Position numbers and translations under genes: made by a program
In this document: piece by piece, positions 35,384 to 44,563 of the stretch
Layout: the number at the start of each line of letters is the position of its first letter
Numbering within the stretch: the stretch's first letter is position 1
Origin: Larkinella punicea
Lineage (GTDB): Bacteria > Bacteroidota > Bacteroidia > Cytophagales > Spirosomataceae
DNA length: 64,000 nucleotides
Direction of reading: 5' to 3'
Assembly (NCBI RefSeq): GCF_003334855.1
Contig: NZ_QOWE01000002.1
Coordinates: 186,001-250,000, forward strand
Notes under the pieces: generated by a model
Told to the model about the DNA's origin: nothing
What the model saw: the letters and a program-made list of their open reading frames with translations, nothing else
The model's database searches: none

Positions 35384-37020
35384 GAGGTCGACTAGCCGAA
35401 AACATAGTTTCTGTTGTTCTGATCGCAGAAACGCTATTTTCTTCGCTCACGATGGCGCAGGAAAACCGGGCGTCCAAAGTGCCGTTTTACACCTTTGGAA
35501 CGACGCTGGCGGAGCAGGAAAAGCAGTTGAAAGTCAATCCGATGCTAAAGCGGTTTGATGCTTCCCGCAAAGAACTCGCCGAAGATCACCACCGGCCCAC
35601 GTACCATTACGTGAGTCCGGAAGGAATCATGAACGATCCGAACGGGTTGTGTTTCTGGCAGGGCCGCTGGCACATGTTCTATCAGGGATTCCCGCCGGAG
35701 GATCCGCGCGTGCATTGGGGCCACGTCGTCAGCACCGACCTCATTCACTGGCGGGATTTGCCCTACGCCATTTACCCCAATCCGGAAGACCGGGTGTATT
35801 CGGGAACGACCTTCGTGGAAAAAGACCGGGTGATTGCGATGTACCACGGGGTTGGCTCCGGTTCTATGGTGGCAACTTCCACCGATCCCTTGCTGCTGAA
35901 CTGGACCAAGCTGGGAAACAAACCGGTGATCCCGATTCCGAAACCGGGCGAACAATTACCGTACAACGTTTTCGACCCGGCCATCTGGAAAAAAGGCGAT
36001 CAGTATTACAGCGTGCTGGCCGGGCAGCGTCCGGTGGGGCCAGGCAACAAAATGGTTCGGGCTCTTTTTCTGTTTCGGTCAACCGATCTAGCAAACTGGC
36101 AGTATTTGCATCCCTTCATCGAAAACGACGGTTACGGGATGGTCGGCGACGACGGTGCCTGTCCGTATTTCTGGCCGATTGGCAACAAAGGGAAGTATAT
36201 TCTGCTGCATTTCAGCCATATGAGTGGCGGAAAATACCTGCTGGGCGATTATGATCAGGTGAACGACAAATTCATCGTTACGGATGGCGGCAATTTCAAC
36301 CACGGGCCGATGTTGCCCAACGGCGTTCATGCGCCCTCGGCGTATCCCGACGGAAAGGGCGGTATTAACGTCATTTTCAACATCAACGAAGGCAAGGCCG
36401 ACAAAACCTGGGGCCGGATTATGACGCTGCCCCGGCTTTTGACGCTGGACGAAAACGGAAAATTACTGATGTCTCCCGCGGGCGACATTGCGTCTTTACG
36501 CTCGAAAAAAGTAACCGTGGCAGAAACGCCCTTGCCCGACAATCAGGAAATCGTGCTGTCGGCGGTTTCCGGGAATGCGCTGGAAATGCACGCGGTCATT
36601 GATCCGAAAAACTCGCCAACGATTGAGCTGAACGTCCTCCGTTCGCCGGGGAAAGAGGAATACACCCGCATTCTATTCTATAAAAACGGCGGTTTCTGGG
36701 ATCGGTCCGTGCCGGGAAAAGCCGTCCAATACAGCGCCATCTCGATTGATAATTCCACCGCTTCTACGCTGGAGGGAGTTCGATCGCGGGTGCCGGAAAC
36801 CGCTTCGGTCTTGATCAATGAAGGCGAACTGATCGACCTGCGGATTTTTGTGGATAAAAGTATCGTGGAGGTTTTCGTGAATGGTCGGCAGTGCGTGGCG
36901 GTGCGCATGTATCCGGGTCGCAGCGACAGCCAGGGCGTTTCCATTCAGGCGCACGGCAGCCCGGCCACGCTCAAATCGCTGGAAGCCTGGCAAATGGAAA
37001 ATCTGTTCGCCAAACCGTAA
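35380..37020 (+). CDS. GH32-like five-bladed propeller glycosidase with altered motifs
   Basis: The protein has 546 residues with an N-terminal signal (about 1-26). The invertase-type nucleophile motif is present: M84-N85-D86-P87-N88-G89, followed by GRWHMFYQGFP. The second GH32 motif (RDP) reads F198-D199-P200, and the acid/base motif (ECP) reads A260-C261-P262, so the expected Glu is missing. A C-terminal beta-sandwich (about 400-546, with LRIFVDKSIVEVFVNG) is standard for GH32. It is therefore a GH32 relative with a changed active site; either another residue supplies the proton, or the substrate and mechanism differ from fructan hydrolysis. Translationally coupled to the upstream gene and the last gene before promoter B. 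Confidence 0.82.
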   Translation: MRGRLAENIVSVVLIAETLFSSLTMAQENRASKVPFYTFGTTLAEQEKQLKVNPMLKRFDASRKELAEDHHRPTYHYVSPEGIMNDPNGLCFWQGRWHMFYQGFPPEDPRVHWGHVVSTDLIHWRDLPYAIYPNPEDRVYSGTTFVEKDRVIAMYHGVGSGSMVATSTDPLLLNWTKLGNKPVIPIPKPGEQLPYNVFDPAIWKKGDQYYSVLAGQRPVGPGNKMVRALFLFRSTDLANWQYLHPFIENDGYGMVGDDGACPYFWPIGNKGKYILLHFSHMSGGKYLLGDYDQVNDKFIVTDGGNFNHGPMLPNGVHAPSAYPDGKGGINVIFNINEGKADKTWGRIMTLPRLLTLDENGKLLMSPAGDIASLRSKKVTVAETPLPDNQEIVLSAVSGNALEMHAVIDPKNSPTIELNVLRSPGKEEYTRILFYKNGGFWDRSVPGKAVQYSAISIDNSTASTLEGVRSRVPETASVLINEGELIDLRIFVDKSIVEVFVNGRQCVAVRMYPGRSDSQGVSIQAHGSPATLKSLEAWQMENLFAKP

Positions 37021-37084
37021 GATTGATACAATCATTCAGAAACCGCCCGGCTAACTGGTAATCCCTTCGGTAACTTTGAAAAAT

Positions 37085-37141
37085 AGTACAACAAATCGAA
37101 ACAAAAGTAGCAGGATGACTAATGGACAAAACTTAATTTTG
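37085..37141 (+). promoter_or_regulatory. Shared regulon promoter, copy B
   Basis: AGTA 37085-37088, AAAAGTA 37103-37109, TAATTTTG 37134-37141, with 14- and 24-nt spacers identical to the other three copies. The start at 37220 implies a leader of about 70 nt. It restarts transcription for the 37220-46249 group. Confidence 0.82.
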
Positions 37142-37219
37142 CATACGTTCCATCGCAAAGAATAAAATACCATTCAATTTTAAATTGATAAACGAAATCC
37201 GATAACCCTACCCGCCCTC

Positions 37220-38425
37220 ATGACCGTAAACCTGAAAAGTGCCTGCTCGTTTTTTCTGCTTTCGGGCGTTGTGGCCCTCGGCCTGATGTCATTTGTTTCG
37301 GAAAACGCCCCTGCCCCTCAAACCACCGATGTCCCGCCCGCCCGGAAAGTGAAGGATTTCGTAATTTACAAAGACGAGCGGTTTTATGCTTCGTTTCCGT
37401 CGATTGTCAAAAAACCAAACGGCGAGTTGTTGCTGGCCTTCCGGCGGGCTCCGGACCGGAAAGGGTTTGGCGAAAAAGGCACGACGCACGTAGATCCGAA
37501 TAGCTACCTGGTGGCACTCCGGTCGAAAGATGGCGAAAACTGGACGAAAGAACCGGAACTGATTTACTCCCACACCTTCGGCGGTTCGCAGGATCCTTGT
37601 CTGATCCAACTGAAAAACGGCGATATTCTGTGTGCCAGTTACGGCTGGGCGTTCCTCCGACCCGAAGGTATGGCCAATTTGAAAAAACCGTATTTTGAAG
37701 CGGGTGGTGCCATTTTTCTGGGTGGTTATCTGGTTCGTTCGACGGACGGCGGCAAGAACTGGCAGGGACCGATTTATCCCCCGCATATTACCCCCGAAAT
37801 CAACTTCAGTCCGCTTGGTGGCGTACCCATTCCGGCCTACAACCGGGGGGCGTTATACGAAGGCAAAAGCGGTCGTATCTATTGGGTAGTGGCATCCAGC
37901 GATTCCCAGTCACCGAAGAAAACCTCGAACCACCTGATCGTTTCGGACGACAAAGGACTGACCTGGAAATACCAAAGCGTCGTAGCCATCGACGATAAAA
38001 TAACCTTCAACGAAGCCTCCGCCTACGAAACGCCCAAAGGCGACATCATTGGTTTTTTGCGCACCGCGAATATGGACGATCAGGCGTGTATTGCCCGCTC
38101 GACCGACGGCGGAAAAAGTTTTAAATGGGAATCGATGGGCTTTCAGGGCCATCCGATGCAGGCCACGCGGCTGGCCGACAACCGGGTGTTGCTGGTCTAC
38201 GGCTACCGCCATAAACCGTTTGGCATCCGCGCCCGCATTCTGAATGCCGAGTGTACCGACTTTAAAACCGCTCCCGAAATTGTACTTCGCGAAGATGGCG
38301 GCAACGGCGACATTGGCTATCCCTGGTCGGTGCAACTGGATAAAAAACGCGTGCTGGTGGTCTATTACTACAACCTGGACAACAGTACCCGTCACATTGC
38401 AGGCTCGATCCTGGAGCTACAATAA
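37220..38425 (+). CDS. BNR/sialidase-fold exported protein
   Basis: The protein has 401 residues with an N-terminal hydrophobic segment (about 8-27) that is probably a signal peptide. Propeller features: FYASFPSIVKKPNGELLLAF near the N-terminus, Asp boxes STDGGKNW and STDGGKSF, and SHTFGGSQDPCLIQL. The Arg of the sialidase FRIP motif is replaced (A57-S58-F59-P60). It does not closely follow the two BNR proteins at 30498 and 31957, so it represents a second group. It is the first gene behind promoter B. Function is likely hydrolysis or lyase chemistry on an acidic sugar, by analogy only. Confidence 0.78.
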   Translation: MTVNLKSACSFFLLSGVVALGLMSFVSENAPAPQTTDVPPARKVKDFVIYKDERFYASFPSIVKKPNGELLLAFRRAPDRKGFGEKGTTHVDPNSYLVALRSKDGENWTKEPELIYSHTFGGSQDPCLIQLKNGDILCASYGWAFLRPEGMANLKKPYFEAGGAIFLGGYLVRSTDGGKNWQGPIYPPHITPEINFSPLGGVPIPAYNRGALYEGKSGRIYWVVASSDSQSPKKTSNHLIVSDDKGLTWKYQSVVAIDDKITFNEASAYETPKGDIIGFLRTANMDDQACIARSTDGGKSFKWESMGFQGHPMQATRLADNRVLLVYGYRHKPFGIRARILNAECTDFKTAPEIVLREDGGNGDIGYPWSVQLDKKRVLVVYYYNLDNSTRHIAGSILELQ

Positions 38426-38431
38426 ATCAAC

Positions 38432-38496
38432 ACCCCCCACCCCCTGAAGGGGGCTAATACATCCGGATTCAAAAGCCCCCTTTAGGGGGTGGGGGT
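38432..38496. repeat. Palindromic intergenic repeat R6
   Basis: Inverted arms 38432-38455 and 38474-38496 with core CCCCCTGAAGGGGG and small mismatches, between the BNR gene and the MFS transporter gene, inside a likely operon. Confidence 0.8.
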
Positions 38497-38517
38497 AGGT
38501 AATCTCCGAAACCTTTT

Positions 38518-39777
38518 ATGAAAACCGATACGCTCGCTATTCCCCCGAAAGTTTCCGCCCTGCCCGCAGGGGCCTGGCTGGCCGTAGCGCTTCTCTGCGT
38601 GGTCGGCTGTCTGAATTACCTCGACCGCACCATGATCACCACCATGCGCGAATCGATCAAGACGGCCATTCCGATGACCGACGCGCAGTTTGGGTTACTG
38701 ACGGCGGTGTTTTTGTGGATATATGGCCTCATGAGCCCTTTTGCCGGTTTTCTGGCCGATCGCTACAACCGCAGCCGGGTCATCATCGGCAGCCTCTTCG
38801 TCTGGTCGCTGGTTACGTGGCTGACTTCCCAGGCCACTACTTTCAACGAATTGCTGGCGACCCGGGCGCTGATGGGCATTAGTGAAGCCTGCTACATTCC
38901 GGCCGCCATGGCCCTCATCGTCGATTACCACCGGGGTTCTACCCGCTCGCTGGCGACGGGTATTCACATTGCCGGGGTCATGGTGGGGCAAAGCCTCGGT
39001 TTTGTCGGTGGCATGATTGCCGAAAGTCACGACTGGAGTGTTGCTTTCAGCGTTTTCGGGCTAGTTGGCGTGGTGTATTCGGTCATTCTGCTTTTCTTTC
39101 TGCGGGATGCACCCAACCCGGTGGAAACCCCAAAAACCGCTACACAATCGGTGATTCCTGTCCGGTTCGGCGATGCGGTTCGTCATTTATTCAGCAACTC
39201 TTCGTACCTGATGCTGCTGATTTTCTGGGGCTTGCTGGGTGTACTCGGCTGGCTGATCGTAGGCTGGTTACCAACCTTTTATCAGGAGCAATTTAATCTT
39301 TCACAGTCGCAGGCCGGTTTGTACGCAACCGGTTATTTTCACACCGCGGCCCTCGTCGGCGTTCTGACCGGTGGCGCTTTGGCCGACCGGGTGAGTCTGA
39401 AAAACCCGCGTGGACGGATTCTGGTGCCGGCCATCGGGCTCTGTATTGCCGCTCCGGCCATTTTTCTGGCGAGTACGACGGATATTCTGCCAGTAGCCAT
39501 CGTCGGATTTGTGTTTTACGCCTTCACCCGCGTGTTCAGCGACGCCAACATGATGCCCATTCTGTGTCTGGTTTCCGACCCGCGTTACCGAGCCACCGGC
39601 TACGGAATTCTGAACCTGTTTAGTTGTATTATCGGCGGGTTAGGCCTCTATGCGGGTGGTGTTTTGCGCGATGCGCAGGTCAGTTTCAGCCAGATATTCC
39701 AGGTTGCTACCGGACTGCTGGTTATCTGTGCAATTATTTTATTTACGCTCAAACCCAAACTAAATCCCGAACAGTAA
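38518..39777 (+). CDS. MFS transporter, anion:cation symporter-like
   Basis: The protein has 419 residues with about twelve hydrophobic segments, an inner-membrane carrier. The first membrane segment is followed by LNYLDRTMITTMRESIK and the loop GFLADRYNRSRVIIGSLFVW, a classic MFS motif between segments 2 and 3. LMGISEACYIPAAMALIVDY fits the spinster/anion-symporter groups, which move organic and sugar acids. Given the aldolase and dehydrogenase genes behind it, it likely imports the acid sugar released in the periplasm. Start at 38518 is directly supported by the following hydrophobic segment. Confidence 0.88.
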   Translation: MKTDTLAIPPKVSALPAGAWLAVALLCVVGCLNYLDRTMITTMRESIKTAIPMTDAQFGLLTAVFLWIYGLMSPFAGFLADRYNRSRVIIGSLFVWSLVTWLTSQATTFNELLATRALMGISEACYIPAAMALIVDYHRGSTRSLATGIHIAGVMVGQSLGFVGGMIAESHDWSVAFSVFGLVGVVYSVILLFFLRDAPNPVETPKTATQSVIPVRFGDAVRHLFSNSSYLMLLIFWGLLGVLGWLIVGWLPTFYQEQFNLSQSQAGLYATGYFHTAALVGVLTGGALADRVSLKNPRGRILVPAIGLCIAAPAIFLASTTDILPVAIVGFVFYAFTRVFSDANMMPILCLVSDPRYRATGYGILNLFSCIIGGLGLYAGGVLRDAQVSFSQIFQVATGLLVICAIILFTLKPKLNPEQ

Positions 39778-39790
39778 CGCAATCGATACG

Positions 39791-40825
39791 ATGAAAAAAC
39801 TACTGCTATTCCTAAGCCTGATTTCTTGCTGTTCATGGTCGGCGCGCGCGCAGGACGGGACCTTCCCGGACTACGTGCGTGTCGCCAAAATCTGGGACCA
39901 GCCGCCCCACAGCGCGTTTACAGACCTGGTTTTGTTCAACAACGAATTCTACTGCACCTTCCGCGAAGGACTGACCCACGTCGATACGACCAACAGCGGG
40001 AAAGTACGGATTCTGAAGTCCAAAGACGGAAGGGACTGGAAAAGCGTCGCACTCCTGGTTATTCCAAAAATCGACCTGCGCGACCCCAAACTGACCATTA
40101 CGCCGGACAAAAAGCTGATGGTGACAATGGCCGGGGCGGTTTTCGGACCAACGGGCGGCAAAGTGAAAGTGCAGCGGATTGCTCCGATGGTTTCGTTTTC
40201 CGACAAAAAAGGAGCCAACTTCTCGGAACCTCAAAAATCCACGCTCGACCCGGCCATTTCACCTTCCAAAGACTGGATCTGGCGCACCACCTGGCACAAC
40301 GGCACCGGCTACGCCATCGACTACCAGATTGTAACCGATGACAAATGGGTAGTTTACCTGCTCAAAACCAAAGACGGCATTCAATACGACAAAGTTTCTG
40401 ATCTCGACGTAACCGGCCGACCCAATGAATCGACCATCCGGTTCGACAAAACCGGGAAGATGGTTGTGCTGATTCGCCGGGAAGCCGAGGATCAGATGGG
40501 CCTCGTGGCGGAAAGCCCGGCCCCCTACACCAACTGGACGTACCACAAAATGGCGATCCGGCTGGGTGGGCCAAACTTTCTGTTTCTGAATGATCAGAAA
40601 CTGGTAATTGGCTCCCGGAATTACGCGTCACCGAACAAAATGGCGTTGTATCTAACCGATCGGCAGGGAAACATCACCAAAACGATACCGTTCCCGAGCA
40701 GTGGCGACGCGAGTTATCCGGGCATGGTCATTCACCAGAACAAACTCTGGGTTTCGTATTATTCGACCCACGACGGAAAATCCGCCATCTATCTGGCGCA
40801 GGTTCCGCTCGATAAACTCAACTAG
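39791..40825 (+). CDS. Exported beta-propeller (BNR/GH43-like) protein
   Basis: The protein has 344 residues with a signal peptide (about 1-21, ending SARAQ). Propeller blades are visible: FTDLVLFNNEFYCTFREG, GKVRILKSKDGRDWKSV, DLRDPKLTITPDKKLMV and RPNESTIRFDKTGKMVVLIR. Asp boxes are degenerate. It lies 13 bp after the MFS gene and 6 bp before the aldolase gene. Related proteins are usually annotated as exo-alpha-sialidase or unknown; I would not assign sialidase activity. It probably acts in the periplasm on the same substrate as the other propeller proteins. Confidence 0.75.
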   Translation: MKKLLLFLSLISCCSWSARAQDGTFPDYVRVAKIWDQPPHSAFTDLVLFNNEFYCTFREGLTHVDTTNSGKVRILKSKDGRDWKSVALLVIPKIDLRDPKLTITPDKKLMVTMAGAVFGPTGGKVKVQRIAPMVSFSDKKGANFSEPQKSTLDPAISPSKDWIWRTTWHNGTGYAIDYQIVTDDKWVVYLLKTKDGIQYDKVSDLDVTGRPNESTIRFDKTGKMVVLIRREAEDQMGLVAESPAPYTNWTYHKMAIRLGGPNFLFLNDQKLVIGSRNYASPNKMALYLTDRQGNITKTIPFPSSGDASYPGMVIHQNKLWVSYYSTHDGKSAIYLAQVPLDKLN

Positions 40826-40831
40826 TTTCCG

Positions 40832-41797
40832 ATGCCTGTTGAACCGCCTTCCGGAACCCGCCCGCTTGAAGCCGCCGACATTCGCGGCACCTGGGCCACG
40901 CTGATGCTCCCCATCAACGCGGATGATTCCATCGACTTTAAACGGTTGGAAAAGGAAATTGATCGCGTCATCGGGTTTGGCGTCAACGGGTTGTATTCCA
41001 ACGGCACGGCGGGTGAATTTTACAACCAGACCGAAAACGAATTCCGGCGTATCCACCGGCTGCTCGCCCACCGTTGTCGGGAAGCCGGCCTTCCGTTTCA
41101 GATTGGCGTGAGTCACATGAGTCCGTGGATTTCGCTCAACCGCCTGAAATGGGCGATCCGGCAGGAACCGGGTGCGGTTCAGCTCATTCTGCCCGACTGG
41201 TTTCCGCCCACCGAAGCCGAAATCATGGCGTTTTTGAAGAAAATGGCCGCCGTTTCGACGGACGTACGGATCGTGTTATACAACCCGCCCCACGCCAAAG
41301 TGCGGCTAACGCCCGTGCAATTCGGTCGGTTGAAAGACGCAGTGCCACAACTGGTTGGCGTTAAAGTGGCGGGGGGAGATGCGGTTTGGTATGAGCAGAT
41401 GCGCGAGCATATGAATAATTTATCGGTTTTTGTTCCGGGTCACCGGCTGGCAACCGGTTTTCGGGAAGGCGCCCACGGTTCGTATTCGAATGTCGCCTGC
41501 CTGCATCCGCAACTGGCGCTGGACTGGTATCACCTGATGCAGACCGATCTGCCCCAGGCACTGGAATGGGAGCAGCGCATTCAGCAATTCATGACGGACT
41601 ACATCGTTCCGTACATCCTTGACCAGAAGTATGCTGACCCGGCCTGCGATAAGTTTTTGGCCGCCGTGGGGGGCTGGTCGTCGGGCGATTGCCGGATGCG
41701 CTGGCCGTATCGCTCGATTCCGGCGTCCGGTGTGGCGGCAGCAAGGACTGGCGCGCGAAGGTTAATCCCGGCTTTTTCAACCCTTGTTCCCGAATGA
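40832..41797 (+). CDS. DHDPS/N-acetylneuraminate lyase-family aldolase
   Basis: The protein has 321 residues, cytoplasmic. Family marks are GLYSNGTAGEFY (substrate carboxylate loop), the catalytic Tyr150 (IVLYNPP) and the Schiff-base Lys178 (VGVKVAGG). The N-terminal Pro/Glu-rich leader is slightly longer than usual. Members split or form 2-keto acids by pyruvate chemistry: N-acetylneuraminate lyase, 2-keto-3-deoxygluconate aldolase and dihydrodipicolinate synthase. The context of transporters and propellers argues for a catabolic lyase. Its stop overlaps the next gene's start by 4 bp (ATGA). Whether it cleaves a nonulosonic acid or a shorter 2-keto-3-deoxy acid cannot be decided here. Confidence 0.88.
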   Translation: MPVEPPSGTRPLEAADIRGTWATLMLPINADDSIDFKRLEKEIDRVIGFGVNGLYSNGTAGEFYNQTENEFRRIHRLLAHRCREAGLPFQIGVSHMSPWISLNRLKWAIRQEPGAVQLILPDWFPPTEAEIMAFLKKMAAVSTDVRIVLYNPPHAKVRLTPVQFGRLKDAVPQLVGVKVAGGDAVWYEQMREHMNNLSVFVPGHRLATGFREGAHGSYSNVACLHPQLALDWYHLMQTDLPQALEWEQRIQQFMTDYIVPYILDQKYADPACDKFLAAVGGWSSGDCRMRWPYRSIPASGVAAARTGARRLIPAFSTLVPE

Positions 41798-42732
41798 AAC
41801 AAATCCAAACCCTGCTATTTTTTTTTCTGTTTATGATTGACTTTGCCTCTACGCCGGTTTCTGCCCAATCCACCTCCGACGCCTTACGAAACCAGTGTCT
41901 TCAGGAACTGCGGACGGTTTTGAAGACGGAGCAGGAATGGATCAAAGTACACGCGGCCGAGTATCTGCTCTGGATCGGCGAACCGGCTGGCGTTCAGGAA
42001 GTGTACCTGGAGGAACTGCGGCAGTTTGAGAAAAAATCACCGTACCGCATCGGCATCTGGCGGGTACTGGCGCAGGCTTCCACCACCCCGGCGGAAAAGA
42101 AAAAGTGGACCGATCAAATTGCCGCAGCCTTTGCCGACCCCAACGGCACCGACCGCATCCATGCCGCCGAAACCCTGGCCAAACTCGGTATTTCACCCAC
42201 AACAGTCGATCCTGAAGCCACACGAAAAGCTCTGGCAGGTGACAACCGGGCGTTATCACTTTACACCTTGTGGGGAGCAACCTTGTCGGATGCAAAATCG
42301 GCTCCGGCCAACCGGCAGAAATTTCTCGATCTGGCCCTCGCCCGGTCAGAAGAAACCGCCCCCCGGAAGCTCGGTGCCTTCATCATCCGTCGGCTGGGTG
42401 GGCTGACCACCGCCGAATGGAACCGTCTGGCCGAAGCCGCCTTGTCGGAACCGGTTTCGTCGGGCCTTCAGTTGAATTTGGTGCATGCGGCTCTGGTGAC
42501 GGCTTCGCCGAAAGCCCGGCAGTCGGAACCGTATCGACTGCTCCGGATCAAAATGTTAGCCGCGAAAGCCTCCCCGGCCCTCGGTGATCAACTGGAACTG
42601 GCAACCGCCCTGTCCGAAAAAGGCATTGCGGCCGACCTGCCGGTTTTGGTTCCGATGCTGAAACACGAAAATGCCGATGTCCGCGCCGGAGCGGCATACG
42701 CCATTTTGAAGATTACGGCAAAAAAGGAATAA
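41794..42732 (+). CDS. Exported HEAT-repeat protein of unknown function
   Basis: The protein has 312 residues from ATG 41794, coupled to the aldolase by ATGA; an upstream frame start at 41689 would lie inside the aldolase. A signal peptide (about 1-25, ending SAQ) is followed by short alpha-helical repeats: VHAAEYLLWIGEPAGVQEVY, RIHAAETLAKLGI, VPMLKHENADVRAGAAYAIL. Such HEAT/ARM-like solenoids bind proteins or ligands and have no enzymatic motif. It may be an assembly or scaffold factor in the periplasm. Function is unknown. Confidence 0.75.
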   Translation: MKQIQTLLFFFLFMIDFASTPVSAQSTSDALRNQCLQELRTVLKTEQEWIKVHAAEYLLWIGEPAGVQEVYLEELRQFEKKSPYRIGIWRVLAQASTTPAEKKKWTDQIAAAFADPNGTDRIHAAETLAKLGISPTTVDPEATRKALAGDNRALSLYTLWGATLSDAKSAPANRQKFLDLALARSEETAPRKLGAFIIRRLGGLTTAEWNRLAEAALSEPVSSGLQLNLVHAALVTASPKARQSEPYRLLRIKMLAAKASPALGDQLELATALSEKGIAADLPVLVPMLKHENADVRAGAAYAILKITAKKE

Positions 42733-42764
42733 AACGCATTCGTTTGAAACCGCACTGGCGGGAT

Positions 42765-43709
42765 ATGAATACAACCCTTAAAACTGTGGTAAAACTCGGA
42801 ATCATTGGAATGAGTGCGGGCAACGCCCACCCGTACTCCTGGTCGGCCATCATCAACGGTTTTTTTGACGCGGACGAAATCAATCGGGTTGGGTATCCCG
42901 GTGTATCGGCCTATTTGACGGCCAATCGCGATCTGCTCGGCATTCCGGGCGCGCGGGTGACGCACGTCTGGACCCAGGATCGGGCCATTTCGGAAAGCAT
43001 CGCCAAAGCCGTTCAGGTTGACCACGTTGTCGATCAGATGACGGACCTTATCGGGCAGGTCAATGCCGTGATTCTGGGTCGCGACGATCCCGAAAACCAC
43101 GTCGAAATGGCCAGACCGTTCATCGACGCGGGCATTCCGCTCTTTATCGATAAACCGCTGGCCAGCAGCCCGGAAGATCTGGCGTATTTTTCGGAGCGGG
43201 TCGCCAGCGGCAAGTTCATCATGTCCTGCTCGTCCATGCGGTACGCAACGGAATTGCGGGCGGTAAAAAACGAGATCAGCACCCTGGGCAAACTGCAACT
43301 TGCTACGTCCGTTGGGAAAAAAGACTGGATCAAGTACGGAGTTCACATGCTCGAAGGCTTGTTCATGGTGCTGGACGATCCGACGCCCGTTTCGGTCCGG
43401 CACGTCGGGCGCGACGGCGGGGATGTGGTGTACCTGGAGTTTGCCGACGGTTTGCAGGCCACGGTGCATCTGTTCATGGACATTGCCCTGACGTTCCAGA
43501 TTTCGTTATTTGGCAAGGACGGCTGGCGGCTGATCGAAGTCAAAAACTGGTTTGGCATGTTCCGGGATAACCTGATCGAGTTTGTGCGGTCGGTCGAAGA
43601 AAACCAGCCCCGGCTGTCGTTTGCCAAAACCGAAAACATCATCAAAACCTTGCTGGCGGCCCGGGATAGTCTGTCGCAGGGCGGCAAAATTGTGTATCTG
43701 AATTCGTAG
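42765..43709 (+). CDS. Gfo/Idh/MocA-family oxidoreductase
   Basis: The protein has 314 residues from ATG 42765; an in-frame TTG at 42744 adds a short non-family stretch. [17 protein letters not shown] replaces the usual GxGxxG with a looser loop, still at the N-terminal Rossmann strand, and FIDKPLASS is the family's (E/D)KP motif with the catalytic Lys. The C-terminal half is the beta-sheet substrate domain. Family members oxidise or reduce sugars, inositols and amino sugars with NAD(P). No signal peptide, so it is cytoplasmic. It is followed after one base by an SDR gene, suggesting sequential redox steps. Confidence 0.85.
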   Translation: MNTTLKTVVKLGIIGMSAGNAHPYSWSAIINGFFDADEINRVGYPGVSAYLTANRDLLGIPGARVTHVWTQDRAISESIAKAVQVDHVVDQMTDLIGQVNAVILGRDDPENHVEMARPFIDAGIPLFIDKPLASSPEDLAYFSERVASGKFIMSCSSMRYATELRAVKNEISTLGKLQLATSVGKKDWIKYGVHMLEGLFMVLDDPTPVSVRHVGRDGGDVVYLEFADGLQATVHLFMDIALTFQISLFGKDGWRLIEVKNWFGMFRDNLIEFVRSVEENQPRLSFAKTENIIKTLLAARDSLSQGGKIVYLNS

Positions 43710-43710
43710 C

Positions 43711-44502
43711 ATGGCGGATTTATTCACGAATGCATTCGGCCTGAACGGGAAAGACATCTGGGTCATTGGCGGGGCCGGGTATCTGGGACAAGCCACGGTT
43801 CACTTACTCCATGCTGCGGGTGCCAATGTGCTCTGTGCCGATCTGGACGACCGCGCGGCTGCCTTTGTTACCTCCGCCCAATTGGGTCCGCAAGTTACCC
43901 CGGCCACGCTCGATATTCGACAAGGCACTGCCATTCAGACGTTTGTCAGCGAACAGATGCAGCGTCGGGGCGTCCCACACGGTCTGGTCAATCTGGCCTT
44001 TGCGTCGACTGGTAAAAAAATGGAGGAGTTGACCGAGCAGGATTTTGACGACGTGAACCACGGCGGACTCACGGCCACGTTTTTACTCGCCCGACCGATC
44101 GGTCAGGAAATGGCCCGGTTGGGCAGGGGAAGTATCGTGCTATTTTCCAGCATGTACGGTTCCGTGTCGCCCGATCCGGCGGCCTATGAAGCGCCGATGA
44201 ACAAAAATCCGATTGAATACGGCGTCGGCAAAGCCGGTATTATTCAGATGACCCGGTATCTGGCCGTGCATTGGGGTCGGCAGGGCGTGCGGTGCAACTG
44301 CATTTCGCCTGGCCCGTTTCCCAATCCGGCGGTGCAGCAAAACGAGCCGGCGTTTGTCGAACGTCTGGCGCAAAAAACGCCCCTGGGTCGCGTCGGACAG
44401 TCGCCCGAAATCGCGGGATCGGTCGCATTTTTACTCGCCGATGCCGCGTCGTATGTGACGGGCCAGAATTTGATGGTGGATGGTGGGTGGACTTCCTGGT
44501 AG
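43711..44502 (+). CDS. SDR-family oxidoreductase (intact active site)
   Basis: The protein has 263 residues. [20 protein letters not shown] (about 13-32) is the nucleotide loop, a variant with GGAGYLG. The active site is complete: Ser in VLFSSMYG, and Tyr and Lys in [21 protein letters not shown] and the end [13 protein letters not shown] are typical of SDRs that act on sugar acids or acyl groups. It follows the Gfo/Idh/MocA gene after one base. Its sequence is related to the SDR at 13787, which lacks the Lys, so the two probably arose by duplication or act on related substrates. Confidence 0.9.
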   Translation: MADLFTNAFGLNGKDIWVIGGAGYLGQATVHLLHAAGANVLCADLDDRAAAFVTSAQLGPQVTPATLDIRQGTAIQTFVSEQMQRRGVPHGLVNLAFASTGKKMEELTEQDFDDVNHGGLTATFLLARPIGQEMARLGRGSIVLFSSMYGSVSPDPAAYEAPMNKNPIEYGVGKAGIIQMTRYLAVHWGRQGVRCNCISPGPFPNPAVQQNEPAFVERLAQKTPLGRVGQSPEIAGSVAFLLADAASYVTGQNLMVDGGWTSW

Positions 44503-44563
44503 GATTTTCTGTTATTTTATTGGGTTCTTCTTATCTTGGTTGTTTGAAAATTTGCGACCGGAT

